A stretch of 64,000 nt of DNA. Source: Telluribacter roseus. Lineage in GTDB: Bacteria; Bacteroidota; Bacteroidia; Cytophagales; Spirosomataceae. This document shows, one piece after another, positions 28,610 to 36,954 of the stretch. Below the pieces are notes generated by a model. That model was not told the origin of the DNA. It made no database searches and was given only the letters and a program-made list of their open reading frames with translations. The translations under genes and the position numbers were made by a program. Position 1 is the first letter of the stretch, and the number at the start of each line of letters is the position of its first letter. The stretch covers positions 62,001 through 126,000 of the forward strand of contig NZ_JAFEUV020000011.1 in assembly GCF_017355915.2 (NCBI RefSeq). The letters run 5' to 3'.

Positions 28610-28969
28610 ATGGAGGATATACCTAAAGAAACGCAGCGATTCCGGGTACGTGGACACTTATGGCTGGAAAGCGAAAAGGATCGTTTTTTGGGTCCGGGGC
28701 GTATTGAACTGATGGAGAAGATTAAAGAACACGGCTCCATTTCCAAAGCTGCCTCTGCCATGGGTATGTCCTACAAAAAAGCCTGGAATCTGGTACTATC
28801 CATGAATTCGCAGGTCGAAAAGCCCCTGGTACTTACACAGACCGGCGGCAGCAGGGGGGGCGGCGCCGTAGTGACCCCCGAAGGCGAACACTACATAGAA
28901 GCCTACAAGGCGCTGGTGGTTAGGTTTCAGGAATTTCTGGCGAACGAGACACGCCATCTTCAGGGCTAA
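28610..28969 (+). CDS. ModE-like winged-helix regulator (DNA-binding domain only)
   Basis: A 119-residue protein that matches the N-terminal DNA-binding domain of ModE: RFRVRGHLWLESEKDRFLGPG, then RIELMEKIKEHGSISKAASAMGMSYKKAWNLVLSMN (the helix-turn-helix) and TGGSRGGGAVVTPEGEHYIEAY (wing). E. coli ModE has an additional pair of molybdate-binding Mop domains (262 residues in all); these are absent here, as in many single-domain ModE homologues. Its gene is followed by a ModE-type palindrome and a TonB receptor, suggesting it represses that receptor. How it would sense molybdate without Mop domains is open. Confidence 0.85.
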   Translation: MEDIPKETQRFRVRGHLWLESEKDRFLGPGRIELMEKIKEHGSISKAASAMGMSYKKAWNLVLSMNSQVEKPLVLTQTGGSRGGGAVVTPEGEHYIEAYKALVVRFQEFLANETRHLQG

Positions 28970-29051
28970 CTCTGCCGACAAGTACCTATATCAAGGGTAC
29001 TGGTCGGTCTGCATCATTGAGATCTTAAATTTTTCAGGAGGTACCTCTCCT

Positions 29052-29067
29052 ATAATCAGATGATTAT
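29052..29067. promoter_or_regulatory. Perfect 16-bp palindrome, candidate second operator
   Basis: ATAATCA and TGATTAT flank a GA centre. It lies 34 bp (centre to centre, about three helical turns) upstream of the ModE-type palindrome, in the leader of the TonB receptor gene. The binding protein is unknown. Confidence 0.4.
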
Positions 29068-29081
29068 TAGTATGTTTATAG

Positions 29082-29105
29082 CGTTATATATCGAGATATA
29101 TAACG
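29082..29105. promoter_or_regulatory. ModE-type operator (perfect 11-2-11 palindrome)
   Basis: CGTTATATATC is followed by GA and its exact reverse complement. Read as CGTTATAT, 8 bases, ATATAACG, it matches the known E. coli modA-type ModE site. A TAnnTTTG-like element (TACCTTTC, 29121-29128) lies downstream, so the operator would overlap the -33 region of the receptor promoter, a repressing position. The ModE-like gene is just upstream. Confidence 0.75.
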
Positions 29106-29214
29106 GGTTCCGTAAGTAGCTACCTTTCGTATTGTAAGGCTGGTGTGGCTAGGCGTTATGGCTACATATAAGGTATATCAATAACGAGGTCACAGTTTCT
29201 AACCCGTGGTTCGT

Positions 29215-31980
29215 ATGCACAAAAAACTACCGTCTATTCTTCCTGCCATTTTCCTGTACCTGTGTTTGGTTACCACGGTATCTGCTCAGACTGTGGGGCG
29301 GCTGGAAGGAACCATCCAGGATAAAGAGAGCGGGAAAGCCATCTCTTTTGCCACCGTGTACGTCAAGGGTAGCCGGTTGGGCACGAGTGCGGCGCAGGAC
29401 GGTACTTTCACATTCAGGAACCTCCGGCTCCCGTGTGTACTACAGATCAGCTCGGTAGGTTACGAATCCCGGGAGGTTGAAGTAGTTTCCCTGTCCCCGC
29501 TGGCCATCAGGCTGACTCCCCAGACGGTGATGATGGGAGAAGTGGTGGTCACGGCGTCGCGGATGGAGGAGAAGCGCCTGGAGTCACCCATTACCGTTGA
29601 GCAACTCGACCGCAGGGCCATTCAGAGTACACCCGCCGCTACCTTCTTTGATGCCCTGGAAAATGTAAAAGGGGTACAGATGACCACCGCCAGTCTGGGA
29701 TTCAAGGTACCTAATACCCGTGGCTTCACCAATCCCACCAATGTGCGATTTCTGCAACTGGTGGATGGGGTAGATACCCAGGCGCCGGTCATCGGGGCCT
29801 CCATTGCCAATGCCGTAGGACCCACCGAGCTGGATATAGAGCGGGTAGAGGTAATACCCGGTACGGCCTCCGCCCTGTACGGTATGAACTCCCTCAACGG
29901 CCTGGTCCACTTCTTTACCCGTAGCCCTTTCAGAGATCAAGGACTGAGCGTGTACCAGCGCACGGGTGTCAATCACATCAAGAACTCTCATACCCGTGAG
30001 CATCTGCTGACGGAGACGGCCCTCCGCTATGCCCGGGCCTTCCAGGATCGCTTTGCCTTCAAGGTCAATATGTCCTGGCTTTCAGGGTACGACTGGTTGG
30101 CTCATCAGCAGACAGACCTGAACCCTACGGCCAATGCTACCGTCAACCTGCTGGGGGCGGATAATCCGGCCCTGGACCCTGTCAACTCCTACGGCAACGA
30201 GAGTCCCAACCGACGGACTCTCTCCCTGAACGGAAAGAACCATGTAGTGGCGCGTACGGGCTACTACGAAAAGGATATTACCGACTATACCCTACGGAAC
30301 CTCAAAGGAGATATAGCCCTGCACTACAAGATCAGTAGTGAGTGGGAAGCGCAGTATAGCTACCGGATAGGCCGGCTGGACAACGTGTACCACCGCACCA
30401 ACCGCTTCCGGCTGAATGACTATACGGTGCAGCAGCATGGGGTACAGCTGAAAAGCAATGAATTTACAGGCAAAGTGTACTTCACCCGTGAGGTATCCGG
30501 CAACTCCTACAACATCCGCTCGCTGGCCGAAAACCTGGACCGGCACTTCAAGAGCGACGACCGCTGGTTTGGCGACTACCGTACCCACTACCTCCAGAAA
30601 ACCAGCGAAGGACTGCCCGTGGCGGAAAGCCACCAACTGGCTCGGGACTTTGCCGATCAGGGCAGGTACCAGCCCGGTACCGCCCGGTACGATAGTGTTA
30701 TGAAACAGATCATCACCATCAACAACTGGGATAGGGGGGCTGCCCTGCGCACCCGGGCCAGTCTTTTTCATACCGAAGGACAGTACGACCTCAGTTCGCG
30801 GGTCAGGCTGTTTCACCTGCTCGTGGGCTATGACTACCGGCTCTACTCCGTTTTCCCGGATGGCAACTACTTCATCAATCCCGTAGAAGAGGGGAAGAAT
30901 CTGCTGTACCGCAAGGGCGGTGCATTTGTGCAGCTAGCCCGGAAGCTGTTCCAGGAAAAGCTGCAGATCAGTGCCGCCCTCAGGTATGACAAGGGGGAGT
31001 ACTTCCGGGGCATCTGGAATCCGCGCCTATCGGCCGTATATGCTCTAAATGAACAAAATTACTTACGGGCCTCCTACCAGAATGGCTACCGGTTCCCTTC
31101 CCTGTTTGAAGCATTTTCCAACGTCAATAGTGGCGGAGTCAAGCGGGTAGGCGGCTTGCCTATTATGTCGCAGGGCATTTTCGAGAATAGCTACATCCGC
31201 AGCTCACTGGATGCTTTTCAGGCGGCGGTAAACCGGGATGTCAATCAGAATGGTACTTCACTGAATGCAGCCATTGAAAAAAACGCCGACCTGATCAGAA
31301 AATCATCCTACGATTACGTGAAGCCGGAGCGCATCAACTCGTTTGAGATTGGGTATAAAGGGTTGGCTCTCGATAACAGGCTGTACATCGACGCGGACTT
31401 CTACTTCAATGCCTATACTAATTTTATAGCGCAGGTGGAGGTCAATCAGTTGGGCCAGGCCTACCAGACTGCCGCCGCCGATTCCATTCCGTATCACCTC
31501 TACGACCGCAGGAAGCAGGACCGCTACCGGCTCTGGACCAACTCTACCAGTACCGTGTTTAACCTGGGGTCGTCGGTAGGATTGACGTACAAGATATATC
31601 GGCAGTACACACTCAATAGTAACCTGAGCTACGCCCGGTTGTACCGCAAGCAGTACAACGACGGACTGGAGGAATCATTCAATACTCCAGGCTGGATCAG
31701 CAACCTGAGCGTGGGGAATCCGCAGGTGGCTCGTAACGTTGGATTCCAGGTGGTGTGGCACTGGCAGGATGCTTTTCTGTGGCAGTCGTCGCTGGGCACG
31801 GGTATAGTACCTGCCTATCACAACCTGGACGCTCAGGTGAGCCTGATGGTGCCCCGCTGGCGTGGTAAAGTAAAAGTGGGGGGAAATAACATCCTCAACC
31901 GACCCTACTACCAGATGATAGCCGGGCCTACGATAGGCGCTATGTACTACGTGACGCTGGTAGTTGATGAGTTGTTCTGA
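29215..31980 (+). CDS. TonB-dependent receptor, predicted ModE-controlled metal oxyanion receptor
   Basis: I start at the ATG at 29215, which opens a normal signal peptide (MHKKLPSILPAIFLYLCLVT, ending VSAQ); a GTG at 29206 is in frame but less likely. The 921-residue product has a carboxypeptidase-like domain (about 28-105), the plug start VVVTASRMEEKRLESPITVEQL, PNTRGFTNPTNVRFLQLVDGVD and the conserved IERVEVIPGTASALYGMNSLNG, then a barrel. It lacks the NIQVIT-type features of siderophore receptors. The ModE operator upstream points to molybdate, tungstate or a chelated form as substrate; this is inference from regulation. No modABC genes are in the window. Confidence 0.88.
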   Translation: MHKKLPSILPAIFLYLCLVTTVSAQTVGRLEGTIQDKESGKAISFATVYVKGSRLGTSAAQDGTFTFRNLRLPCVLQISSVGYESREVEVVSLSPLAIRLTPQTVMMGEVVVTASRMEEKRLESPITVEQLDRRAIQSTPAATFFDALENVKGVQMTTASLGFKVPNTRGFTNPTNVRFLQLVDGVDTQAPVIGASIANAVGPTELDIERVEVIPGTASALYGMNSLNGLVHFFTRSPFRDQGLSVYQRTGVNHIKNSHTREHLLTETALRYARAFQDRFAFKVNMSWLSGYDWLAHQQTDLNPTANATVNLLGADNPALDPVNSYGNESPNRRTLSLNGKNHVVARTGYYEKDITDYTLRNLKGDIALHYKISSEWEAQYSYRIGRLDNVYHRTNRFRLNDYTVQQHGVQLKSNEFTGKVYFTREVSGNSYNIRSLAENLDRHFKSDDRWFGDYRTHYLQKTSEGLPVAESHQLARDFADQGRYQPGTARYDSVMKQIITINNWDRGAALRTRASLFHTEGQYDLSSRVRLFHLLVGYDYRLYSVFPDGNYFINPVEEGKNLLYRKGGAFVQLARKLFQEKLQISAALRYDKGEYFRGIWNPRLSAVYALNEQNYLRASYQNGYRFPSLFEAFSNVNSGGVKRVGGLPIMSQGIFENSYIRSSLDAFQAAVNRDVNQNGTSLNAAIEKNADLIRKSSYDYVKPERINSFEIGYKGLALDNRLYIDADFYFNAYTNFIAQVEVNQLGQAYQTAAADSIPYHLYDRRKQDRYRLWTNSTSTVFNLGSSVGLTYKIYRQYTLNSNLSYARLYRKQYNDGLEESFNTPGWISNLSVGNPQVARNVGFQVVWHWQDAFLWQSSLGTGIVPAYHNLDAQVSLMVPRWRGKVKVGGNNILNRPYYQMIAGPTIGAMYYVTLVVDELF

Positions 31981-32030
31981 GTGGGGCAGGTACCTGATGG
32001 ATGGAAGTGTTACAGAGAAAGGGTACCAAC

Positions 32031-32069
32031 CAAGAGCGGGTCAGAGTATATACTACTGACCCGCTCTTG
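32031..32069. terminator. Hairpin between convergent genes
   Basis: CAAGAGCGGGTCAG pairs perfectly with CTGACCCGCTCTTG around an 11-base loop. T-rich sequence follows on the plus strand; it lies between the TonB receptor and the minus-strand lipoprotein gene. Confidence 0.75.
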
Positions 32070-32096
32070 TTAGTATTGTTATGTCCTGAAATGGCT

Positions 32097-32360
32097 CTAC
32101 TGATTTTTGTTCCTATTGTTATTATTATTGTCCTTTTTAGGATCGTTGGCCATTTCGCGATATTCCTGACGGGCTGAATCCAGCTTGGCTTGTTCTTCTC
32201 TTATTTCACTGGTATCGCCTTCCTGATGGGCCTCTACCACATCTTCGTAGGCATCCGTTACTTTATCACCTTTTCTTTCGGTTTCGGAACTACATGCTAC
32301 TGACAGGGAAGCCAGGAAAAAAATGGATGCTAGTCCCTTTATCCAATTTTGCTTTTTCAT
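32097..32360 (-). CDS. Small lipoprotein, unknown function
   Basis: The ATG at 32360 starts a lipoprotein signal (KKQNWIKGLASIFFLASLSVACSS, lipobox SVAC); the upstream open frame is not needed. The 87-residue precursor continues with a charged helical stretch (VTDAYEDVVEAHQEGDTSEIREEQAKLDSARQEYREM) and ends in an asparagine/lysine-rich tail (NNNNNNRNKNQ). No family recognised. It is transcribed alone, convergent to the TonB receptor gene. Confidence 0.6.
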   Translation of the reverse strand: MKKQNWIKGLASIFFLASLSVACSSETERKGDKVTDAYEDVVEAHQEGDTSEIREEQAKLDSARQEYREMANDPKKDNNNNNRNKNQ

Positions 32361-32568
32361 AATTTTCAGTGTTAGTAAGACTTTTGTTAATTGCCTGACC
32401 CCCTCTGCATTAGAATGGGTTGCTCCATGTATGAGCATTTTCAGGTCTTTCACTTACTACCTAAAATCTTATGCCATTGCTATACATATGTGGAATACGT
32501 ACAGGTAAAAAGGAGAGTTCAGTACTTTTAGTGTCAGTACATTCCTCAACTTATCCCACGTGTACCCA

Positions 32569-33471
32569 ATGAATATTGGCATCGAAATTGGCGGAACCAA
32601 AATACAAGTTGTAAGCGGTAGGGCAGATGGAACAATAGAGGAGCGACATAGATTTGTGGTGGATAAGAGTCAGGGAGCCGCCGGAATACAGAAAAATATT
32701 GAACAAATACTCCAGGCGCTTCCCCAGCGCCCCACGGCGATTGGGGTCGGATTTGGCGGGCCGGTCAACCACGAAACGGGGCAGATCGCTACCTCCCACC
32801 AGATCGAAGGCTGGTCAGGCTTTAACCTGAAGGGTTGGCTGGAAAAGCTCACCGGCGCTCCAGTAACCGTAGAGAACGATGCCAACGTGGCGGCCCTGGG
32901 AGAAGCCCTTTGTGGGGCAGGCAAAGGGTACAGCCACGTATTTTACATCACCCTGGGCAGTGGGGTAGGCGGAGGCATGGTCAATCAGGGTCGGCTGTTC
33001 CACAGCGCCTTTCCGGGGGAGGCTGAGGTGGGGCACGTACGCATGAACAAGCAGGGAGATAGTCTGGAGTCGGTATGTTCGGGCTGGGCACTGAACAATA
33101 CTATCAGGGAAGTACTGCCTTCGCTACCGGAGTCTTCCTACCTCAAAAAAGCCATAGGAGAAGCTACCACCCACGAGGCCAGGTACCTGGCAGAGGCTCT
33201 GCAACACGAGGACCCGGCTGCCGAAGAATTATTGCTGCAGTACGCCGACAATCTGGCCTTTGGCCTGTCGCACGTGGTTCACCTGTTTCATCCTGACATC
33301 ATCATTCTGGGCGGAGGCGTGTCACTCATCGGTGACCCACTGCTTCGGGCGGTACGGCAGATATTGCCCACCTATGTGGTTTCTACGTTACATCCGGTAC
33401 CTGTGATAGCCCTTTCCCAACTGGGTGAGGATGTAGTACCCACGGGAGCACTTTTACTAACCAATTATTAA
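32569..33471 (+). CDS. ROK-family sugar kinase-like protein
   Basis: The ATG at 32569 (MNIGIEIGGTKIQ) places the phosphate-binding loop at the very N-terminus; a GTG at 32560 is in frame. The 300-residue product has the ROK features GVGFGGPVNHETG, VENDANVAALGE (catalytic Asp in NDAN), TLGSGVGGGMV and EVGHVRM. The usual zinc motif CxCGxxGC after EVGH is missing; only one cysteine (SVCSGWAL) remains. Family members phosphorylate glucose, mannose, N-acetylmannosamine and similar sugars. The SIS isomerase gene starts 8 bp downstream, which suggests a two-step sugar phosphate route. Confidence 0.85.
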   Translation: MNIGIEIGGTKIQVVSGRADGTIEERHRFVVDKSQGAAGIQKNIEQILQALPQRPTAIGVGFGGPVNHETGQIATSHQIEGWSGFNLKGWLEKLTGAPVTVENDANVAALGEALCGAGKGYSHVFYITLGSGVGGGMVNQGRLFHSAFPGEAEVGHVRMNKQGDSLESVCSGWALNNTIREVLPSLPESSYLKKAIGEATTHEARYLAEALQHEDPAAEELLLQYADNLAFGLSHVVHLFHPDIIILGGGVSLIGDPLLRAVRQILPTYVVSTLHPVPVIALSQLGEDVVPTGALLLTNY

Positions 33472-33479
33472 TCTATTCC

Positions 33480-34046
33480 ATGAAAACCAACTACTACGCT
33501 ACCTACCTGGAACAACAAAAGGCCACGCTCGAATCCATACCACTGGAAAAAGTAGGTCAGATCGCCGATCTGCTGAAGGAAGCCTGGGCGCAGAACCGGC
33601 AAATATTTGTGTTCGGGAATGGGGGCAGCGCGGCCAATGCTTCGCACTTTATCACCGATCTGGGAAAAGGAGCCTCGGATACGCTGCAAAAACGCTTCCG
33701 CTGTATGTCGCTCAACGATAATACCGCCTGGATTACCGCGCTTGGCAATGATTACTCGTACGAGGATGTGTACGTGGCCCAGCTTCAGAACTACGCACAG
33801 CCGCAGGATCTGGTCATTACCATGAGCGTGAGTGGTAACTCACCTAATCTGGTAAAGGCCATCGACTGGGCCAACTCCAACGGATTGACAACCGTAGCCC
33901 TGGTTGGAGGCAAAAAGGGTAAACTGGCCGAGATCGCTCAGCAGGTGGTAGTGGTGGACTCGGAGCATTACGGCCGGGTAGAGGACGCTCACATGACTAT
34001 ATGCCATATGTTGTGCTATGATATCATGGAGCAGGGTATAGCGTAA
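33480..34046 (+). CDS. SIS-domain sugar phosphate isomerase, GmhA-like
   Basis: A 188-residue single SIS domain. IFVFGNGGSAANASHFITDL and ITMSVSGNSPNLVKAIDWAN are the two sugar-phosphate-binding loops, and YGRVEDAHMTICHMLCYDI near the end resembles the metal-binding C-terminal helix of phosphoheptose isomerase. GmhA converts sedoheptulose 7-phosphate to D-glycero-D-manno-heptose 7-phosphate; other small SIS proteins act on hexose phosphates. Pairing with a ROK kinase is not the usual heptose pathway (which uses HldE), so the substrate is uncertain. Confidence 0.8.
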   Translation: MKTNYYATYLEQQKATLESIPLEKVGQIADLLKEAWAQNRQIFVFGNGGSAANASHFITDLGKGASDTLQKRFRCMSLNDNTAWITALGNDYSYEDVYVAQLQNYAQPQDLVITMSVSGNSPNLVKAIDWANSNGLTTVALVGGKKGKLAEIAQQVVVVDSEHYGRVEDAHMTICHMLCYDIMEQGIA

Positions 34047-34235
34047 TGGCAAGTGGTGCTCTCTTCGGATACGTGTAGCCACTAAACTACCCGATGCTAA
34101 AAAAAATTATCGTATAGTATAGTGCGTTTAGAGCACCTGAGAGCACATTGTAACTTTTTTATCCGAATTTGTATAAATATTATGAACCTATGTATTACCT
34201 TAGATGTAGTATCAAAGAATATAACAAACAACAAC

Positions 34236-34427
34236 ATGAATAACGGAACAGTAAAGTTCTTTAACGACCAGAAAGGCTTCGGGTTTATTAAGGACGAAAA
34301 ATCAGGTCAGGAGTACTTCGTACACGTATCTGGACTAGTAGATGAGATCAGAGAAAATGACGATGTTACTTTCGATCTTAAAGAAGGAAAGAAAGGACTA
34401 AATGCAGTCAACGTTCAGCTTGCTTAG
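34236..34427 (+). CDS. Cold-shock protein (CspA family)
   Basis: The ATG at 34236 starts a canonical 63-residue cold-shock domain: MNNGTVKFFNDQKGFGFIKD (RNP1 KGFGFI) and YFVHVSGLVDEIRENDDVTF (RNP2 FVHVS). These proteins bind single-stranded RNA and act as RNA chaperones. The 5' leader is long and AT-rich (from about 34130), consistent with the structured leaders of cold-shock mRNAs; a TATGTATTACCTTAG stretch near 34190 may hold promoter elements. A terminator follows immediately. Confidence 0.92.
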   Translation: MNNGTVKFFNDQKGFGFIKDEKSGQEYFVHVSGLVDEIRENDDVTFDLKEGKKGLNAVNVQLA

Positions 34428-34454
34428 TCTTACGATATAAGAAGTTAGCAATGG

Positions 34455-34482
34455 AAAGCCTTACCTCCTGTAAGGCTTTTTT
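34455..34482 (+). terminator. Rho-independent terminator after cold-shock gene
   Basis: AAAGCCTTAC pairs with GTAAGGCTTT around CTCCT, followed by a T run. Confidence 0.88.
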
Positions 34483-34577
34483 ATTTGTTTACTTAACATA
34501 GCTACTACAACAGTTTCGAGTAAAGTACAGAGTATCAAAAATTATTCAACAACCAAAAACCAAGAGATACGTAAAAT

Positions 34578-35033
34578 ATGGGTAGATCGCAGGAGACCTT
34601 CGGTAAAAAAGAAAAAGAGCAGAAGAAGCTGAAAAAAAGGCAGAATAAGGAACAGAAGAAAGAAGAGCGCAAAGCAACCGCGAGCAAAGGACAAAGTATC
34701 GAGGACATGTTTGTCTATGTAGATGACTTTGGCAATTTAACATCAACTCCCCCCGATCCAAGAAGAAAGAAAGAAGTAAAGCAGGAGGAAATCAGGATCG
34801 GAGTAAGTCGGCAGGAGGATGTAGATCCGGCAGAACTGGTACGCAAAGGTACGGTTACTTTCTTCAACGTAACCAAGGGATATGGGTTTATCAAAGATCA
34901 CGCTTCACAGGAGAGTATCTTCGTACATAAGAATGAATTGCAGGATTCCATCAAGGAAAACGATAAAGTGAATTTTGAGGTGGAGAGAGGTCCTAAGGGA
35001 CTTAATGCGCTGAATGTACGGTTGGTCCAATAA
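34578..35033 (+). CDS. Cold-shock-domain protein with lysine-rich N-terminal extension
   Basis: A 151-residue protein. The first 35 residues are almost wholly Lys, Glu, Gln and Arg (KKEKEQKKLKKRQNKEQKKE), likely a helix that binds RNA non-specifically. A linker with DMFVYVDDFGNLTSTPPDP follows, then a cold-shock domain at about 88-151: KGTVTFFNVTKGYGFIKDHA and SIFVHKNELQDSIKENDKV. It lies next to the small cold-shock gene but behind its terminator, with its own A-rich leader, so it is probably expressed separately. Likely an RNA chaperone. Confidence 0.87.
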   Translation: MGRSQETFGKKEKEQKKLKKRQNKEQKKEERKATASKGQSIEDMFVYVDDFGNLTSTPPDPRRKKEVKQEEIRIGVSRQEDVDPAELVRKGTVTFFNVTKGYGFIKDHASQESIFVHKNELQDSIKENDKVNFEVERGPKGLNALNVRLVQ

Positions 35034-35273
35034 TCAGGTACCTACCTGATCAGTAGCTCCCAATAAAACACGCCTGCTGTTCTGCACTCCCTGTAAAGTG
35101 TTGCAGTAAAATAGTAGGCGTATTCATCTGATTGAAGTGAATGAATGCCTGTAGAAGGGGTTCCGTAGAAAAGTAGATAAATGGCAGTTAGTTTTAATAG
35201 CCCAATTATCAGATACAGTTACAACTTTGTTCTTTTCTGATCGTTAGGCTTTTAGAACAAACTTTTCGAACCC

Positions 35274-35504
35274 ATGAAATACATGACCACAAAAGGAAAG
35301 TTTATTTCTGGGAATTCACCACTGGAGGTGCTTGTGAGTCTCAAAAATTCAACCCGACCGGATTCCAAACTTGAACTGAATGACTACCTGGTGCTGCTAA
35401 TGTTGCGGATCAATCTGAACTATGATATCAAGATTGAAAGCAGAGGCTATGTACAGGTACTTACCGATCTGGAGGATATAGGTTTTCTTCTTCGCCTGGA
35501 GTAG
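35274..35504 (+). CDS. Small protein of unknown function
   Basis: A 76-residue open frame beginning MKYMTTKGKFISGNSPLEVLVSL and ending VLTDLEDIGFLLRLE, mixed helical and amphipathic, no signal peptide. No family recognised. It is flanked by short non-coding gaps on both sides. Coding status rests on length, composition and position only. Confidence 0.45.
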   Translation: MKYMTTKGKFISGNSPLEVLVSLKNSTRPDSKLELNDYLVLLMLRINLNYDIKIESRGYVQVLTDLEDIGFLLRLE

Positions 35505-35551
35505 AAACTTCCTGCCTTAGCATAGATAAGGGTACCAGTAGTCGTACGTAC

Positions 35552-36145
35552 TCAGGAAATGTGGGGGATGAGCAGCTGCTTTAATACATCCGCAAGTTCA
35601 TCGGCATTGACAATATCGTTCACTTCGGTCAGATTGATGGCTTGTTGAGGCATGTAAGCCACCTCAGCCGTAGCGGGATTCTGTGCTATTGTATAGCCTC
35701 CTGACCTCTTGATCTGGGCCAATCCGGCGGCTCCGTCCGCGTTGGCTCCTGATAGTAGTACGCCTATCACACTTTTACCAAATACTTCAGCCACTGATTC
35801 AAAAGTCACATCAATGCTGGGGCGGCTATAATGTATCTTTTCGGAGCTGTCGAGGGAGAAAAGCTCCTTATTTTCAATCAGCAGATGGTAGTCTGGCGGT
35901 GCCAGATAGATGGTATTGAACTGGATCGGATCTTTGTCTTCGACTTCTCGGACCGAAAGCCGGGTACGGTTGGCTATAAGCTCCTGCAGAATAGAATCCT
36001 TATCATTCTTCCGGTGGATTACGATAATAATTACGGCATTGAGATGTTCGGGCAGCCTTTCTACCAGGTTGAGAATAACCTCCAGGCTCCCGGCCGATCC
36101 TCCAAGTACTACGTATTGGTAAGGGGTTATCGCATTTTGCGCCAT
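35552..36145 (-). CDS. cheB: CheB-type protein-glutamate methylesterase domain, no receiver
   Basis: A 197-residue stand-alone CheB catalytic domain. The catalytic triad is visible: Ser17 in GGSAGS, His44 in VIHRKND and Asp137 in LLSGANADGAAGL. The receiver domain found in chemotaxis CheB is missing, so activity would not be gated by phosphorylation in cis. The start overlaps the end of the CheR gene by 19 bases. With CheR it would add and remove methyl groups on glutamates, but no chemoreceptor, CheA or CheW is encoded here. Confidence 0.88.
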   Translation of the reverse strand: MAQNAITPYQYVVLGGSAGSLEVILNLVERLPEHLNAVIIIVIHRKNDKDSILQELIANRTRLSVREVEDKDPIQFNTIYLAPPDYHLLIENKELFSLDSSEKIHYSRPSIDVTFESVAEVFGKSVIGVLLSGANADGAAGLAQIKRSGGYTIAQNPATAEVAYMPQQAINLTEVNDIVNADELADVLKQLLIPHIS

Positions 36146-36939
36146 ATTTTCTCTTTATTCTCCATCTGGGCATAGCTATCGGCTATGCCAGAAAAGCGAA
36201 GGTTTTCTTTGGAACCCAGTACTATAAAGCCGAGTCGTTCCAGACTATTATCAAACAGGGTCAGTACTTTGTCCTGTAGTTCTTTATCAAAGTAGATGAG
36301 TACGTTGCGGCAGAATATCAGCTGAAACTCATTGAACGAGCGGTCCGACACCAGGTTATGCGTGGCAACGATCATTTTGGACTTGAACCGGTCGTCAAAT
36401 TTAGCCCATTCGTACCGGGTCATGTAGTACGACGAAAATTCTTTTTTCCCTCCGGACAGGATATAGTTTTCAGAGTACTGCTTCATCTGGCTCAGGGGGA
36501 AAAGCCCTTTTTTGATGTTCTCAATCACCGAGGGATTAAGATCCGTAGCGTAGAGCAATGACTTGTGCAACAGATTCGCTTCTTCCAACAGGATAGCCAT
36601 TGAGTACACCTCTTCACCGGTGGAACACCCGGCGTGCCAGATCCGTATGAAAGGATGGGTAGCCAGTACGGGAAGTACCTGTTCGCGAATGGCTTTAAAA
36701 AGAGCCGGATCCCGGAACATCTCCGTCACGTTCACGGTAAGCTCCTCCACCAGATGGGTGAGGTAATCCGGATCATGCTTTACCCTATAGAAAAGCTCAG
36801 CGAAGCTCGTAAAACGGTCTATGGTCAGTAGCCGGTTCACCCTTCTTTTTAATGAAGCTCTTGCGTAATTGGTAAAATCATACCCATATCTCTGATAAAG
36901 TTCATTAAGTAGTAGATCTAATTCCTCCTCTCTAATCAT
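36127..36939 (-). CDS. cheR: CheR-type protein-glutamate methyltransferase
   Basis: A 270-residue protein with the CheR N-terminal helical domain (LLLNELYQRYGYDFTNYARASLKRRVNRLL) and methyltransferase domain: IRIWHAGCSTGEEVYSMAILL is the S-adenosylmethionine loop and LIFCRNVLIYFDKELQ is the conserved CheR motif. It would methylate glutamates on a sensor protein. It follows the single-receiver gene by 15 bp and overlaps CheB, as part of a minus-strand operon with two kinases. Confidence 0.9.
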   Translation of the reverse strand: MIREEELDLLLNELYQRYGYDFTNYARASLKRRVNRLLTIDRFTSFAELFYRVKHDPDYLTHLVEELTVNVTEMFRDPALFKAIREQVLPVLATHPFIRIWHAGCSTGEEVYSMAILLEEANLLHKSLLYATDLNPSVIENIKKGLFPLSQMKQYSENYILSGGKKEFSSYYMTRYEWAKFDDRFKSKMIVATHNLVSDRSFNEFQLIFCRNVLIYFDKELQDKVLTLFDNSLERLGFIVLGSKENLRFSGIADSYAQMENKEKIWRKMR

Positions 36940-36954
36940 GTAAAGGCATAGGTG

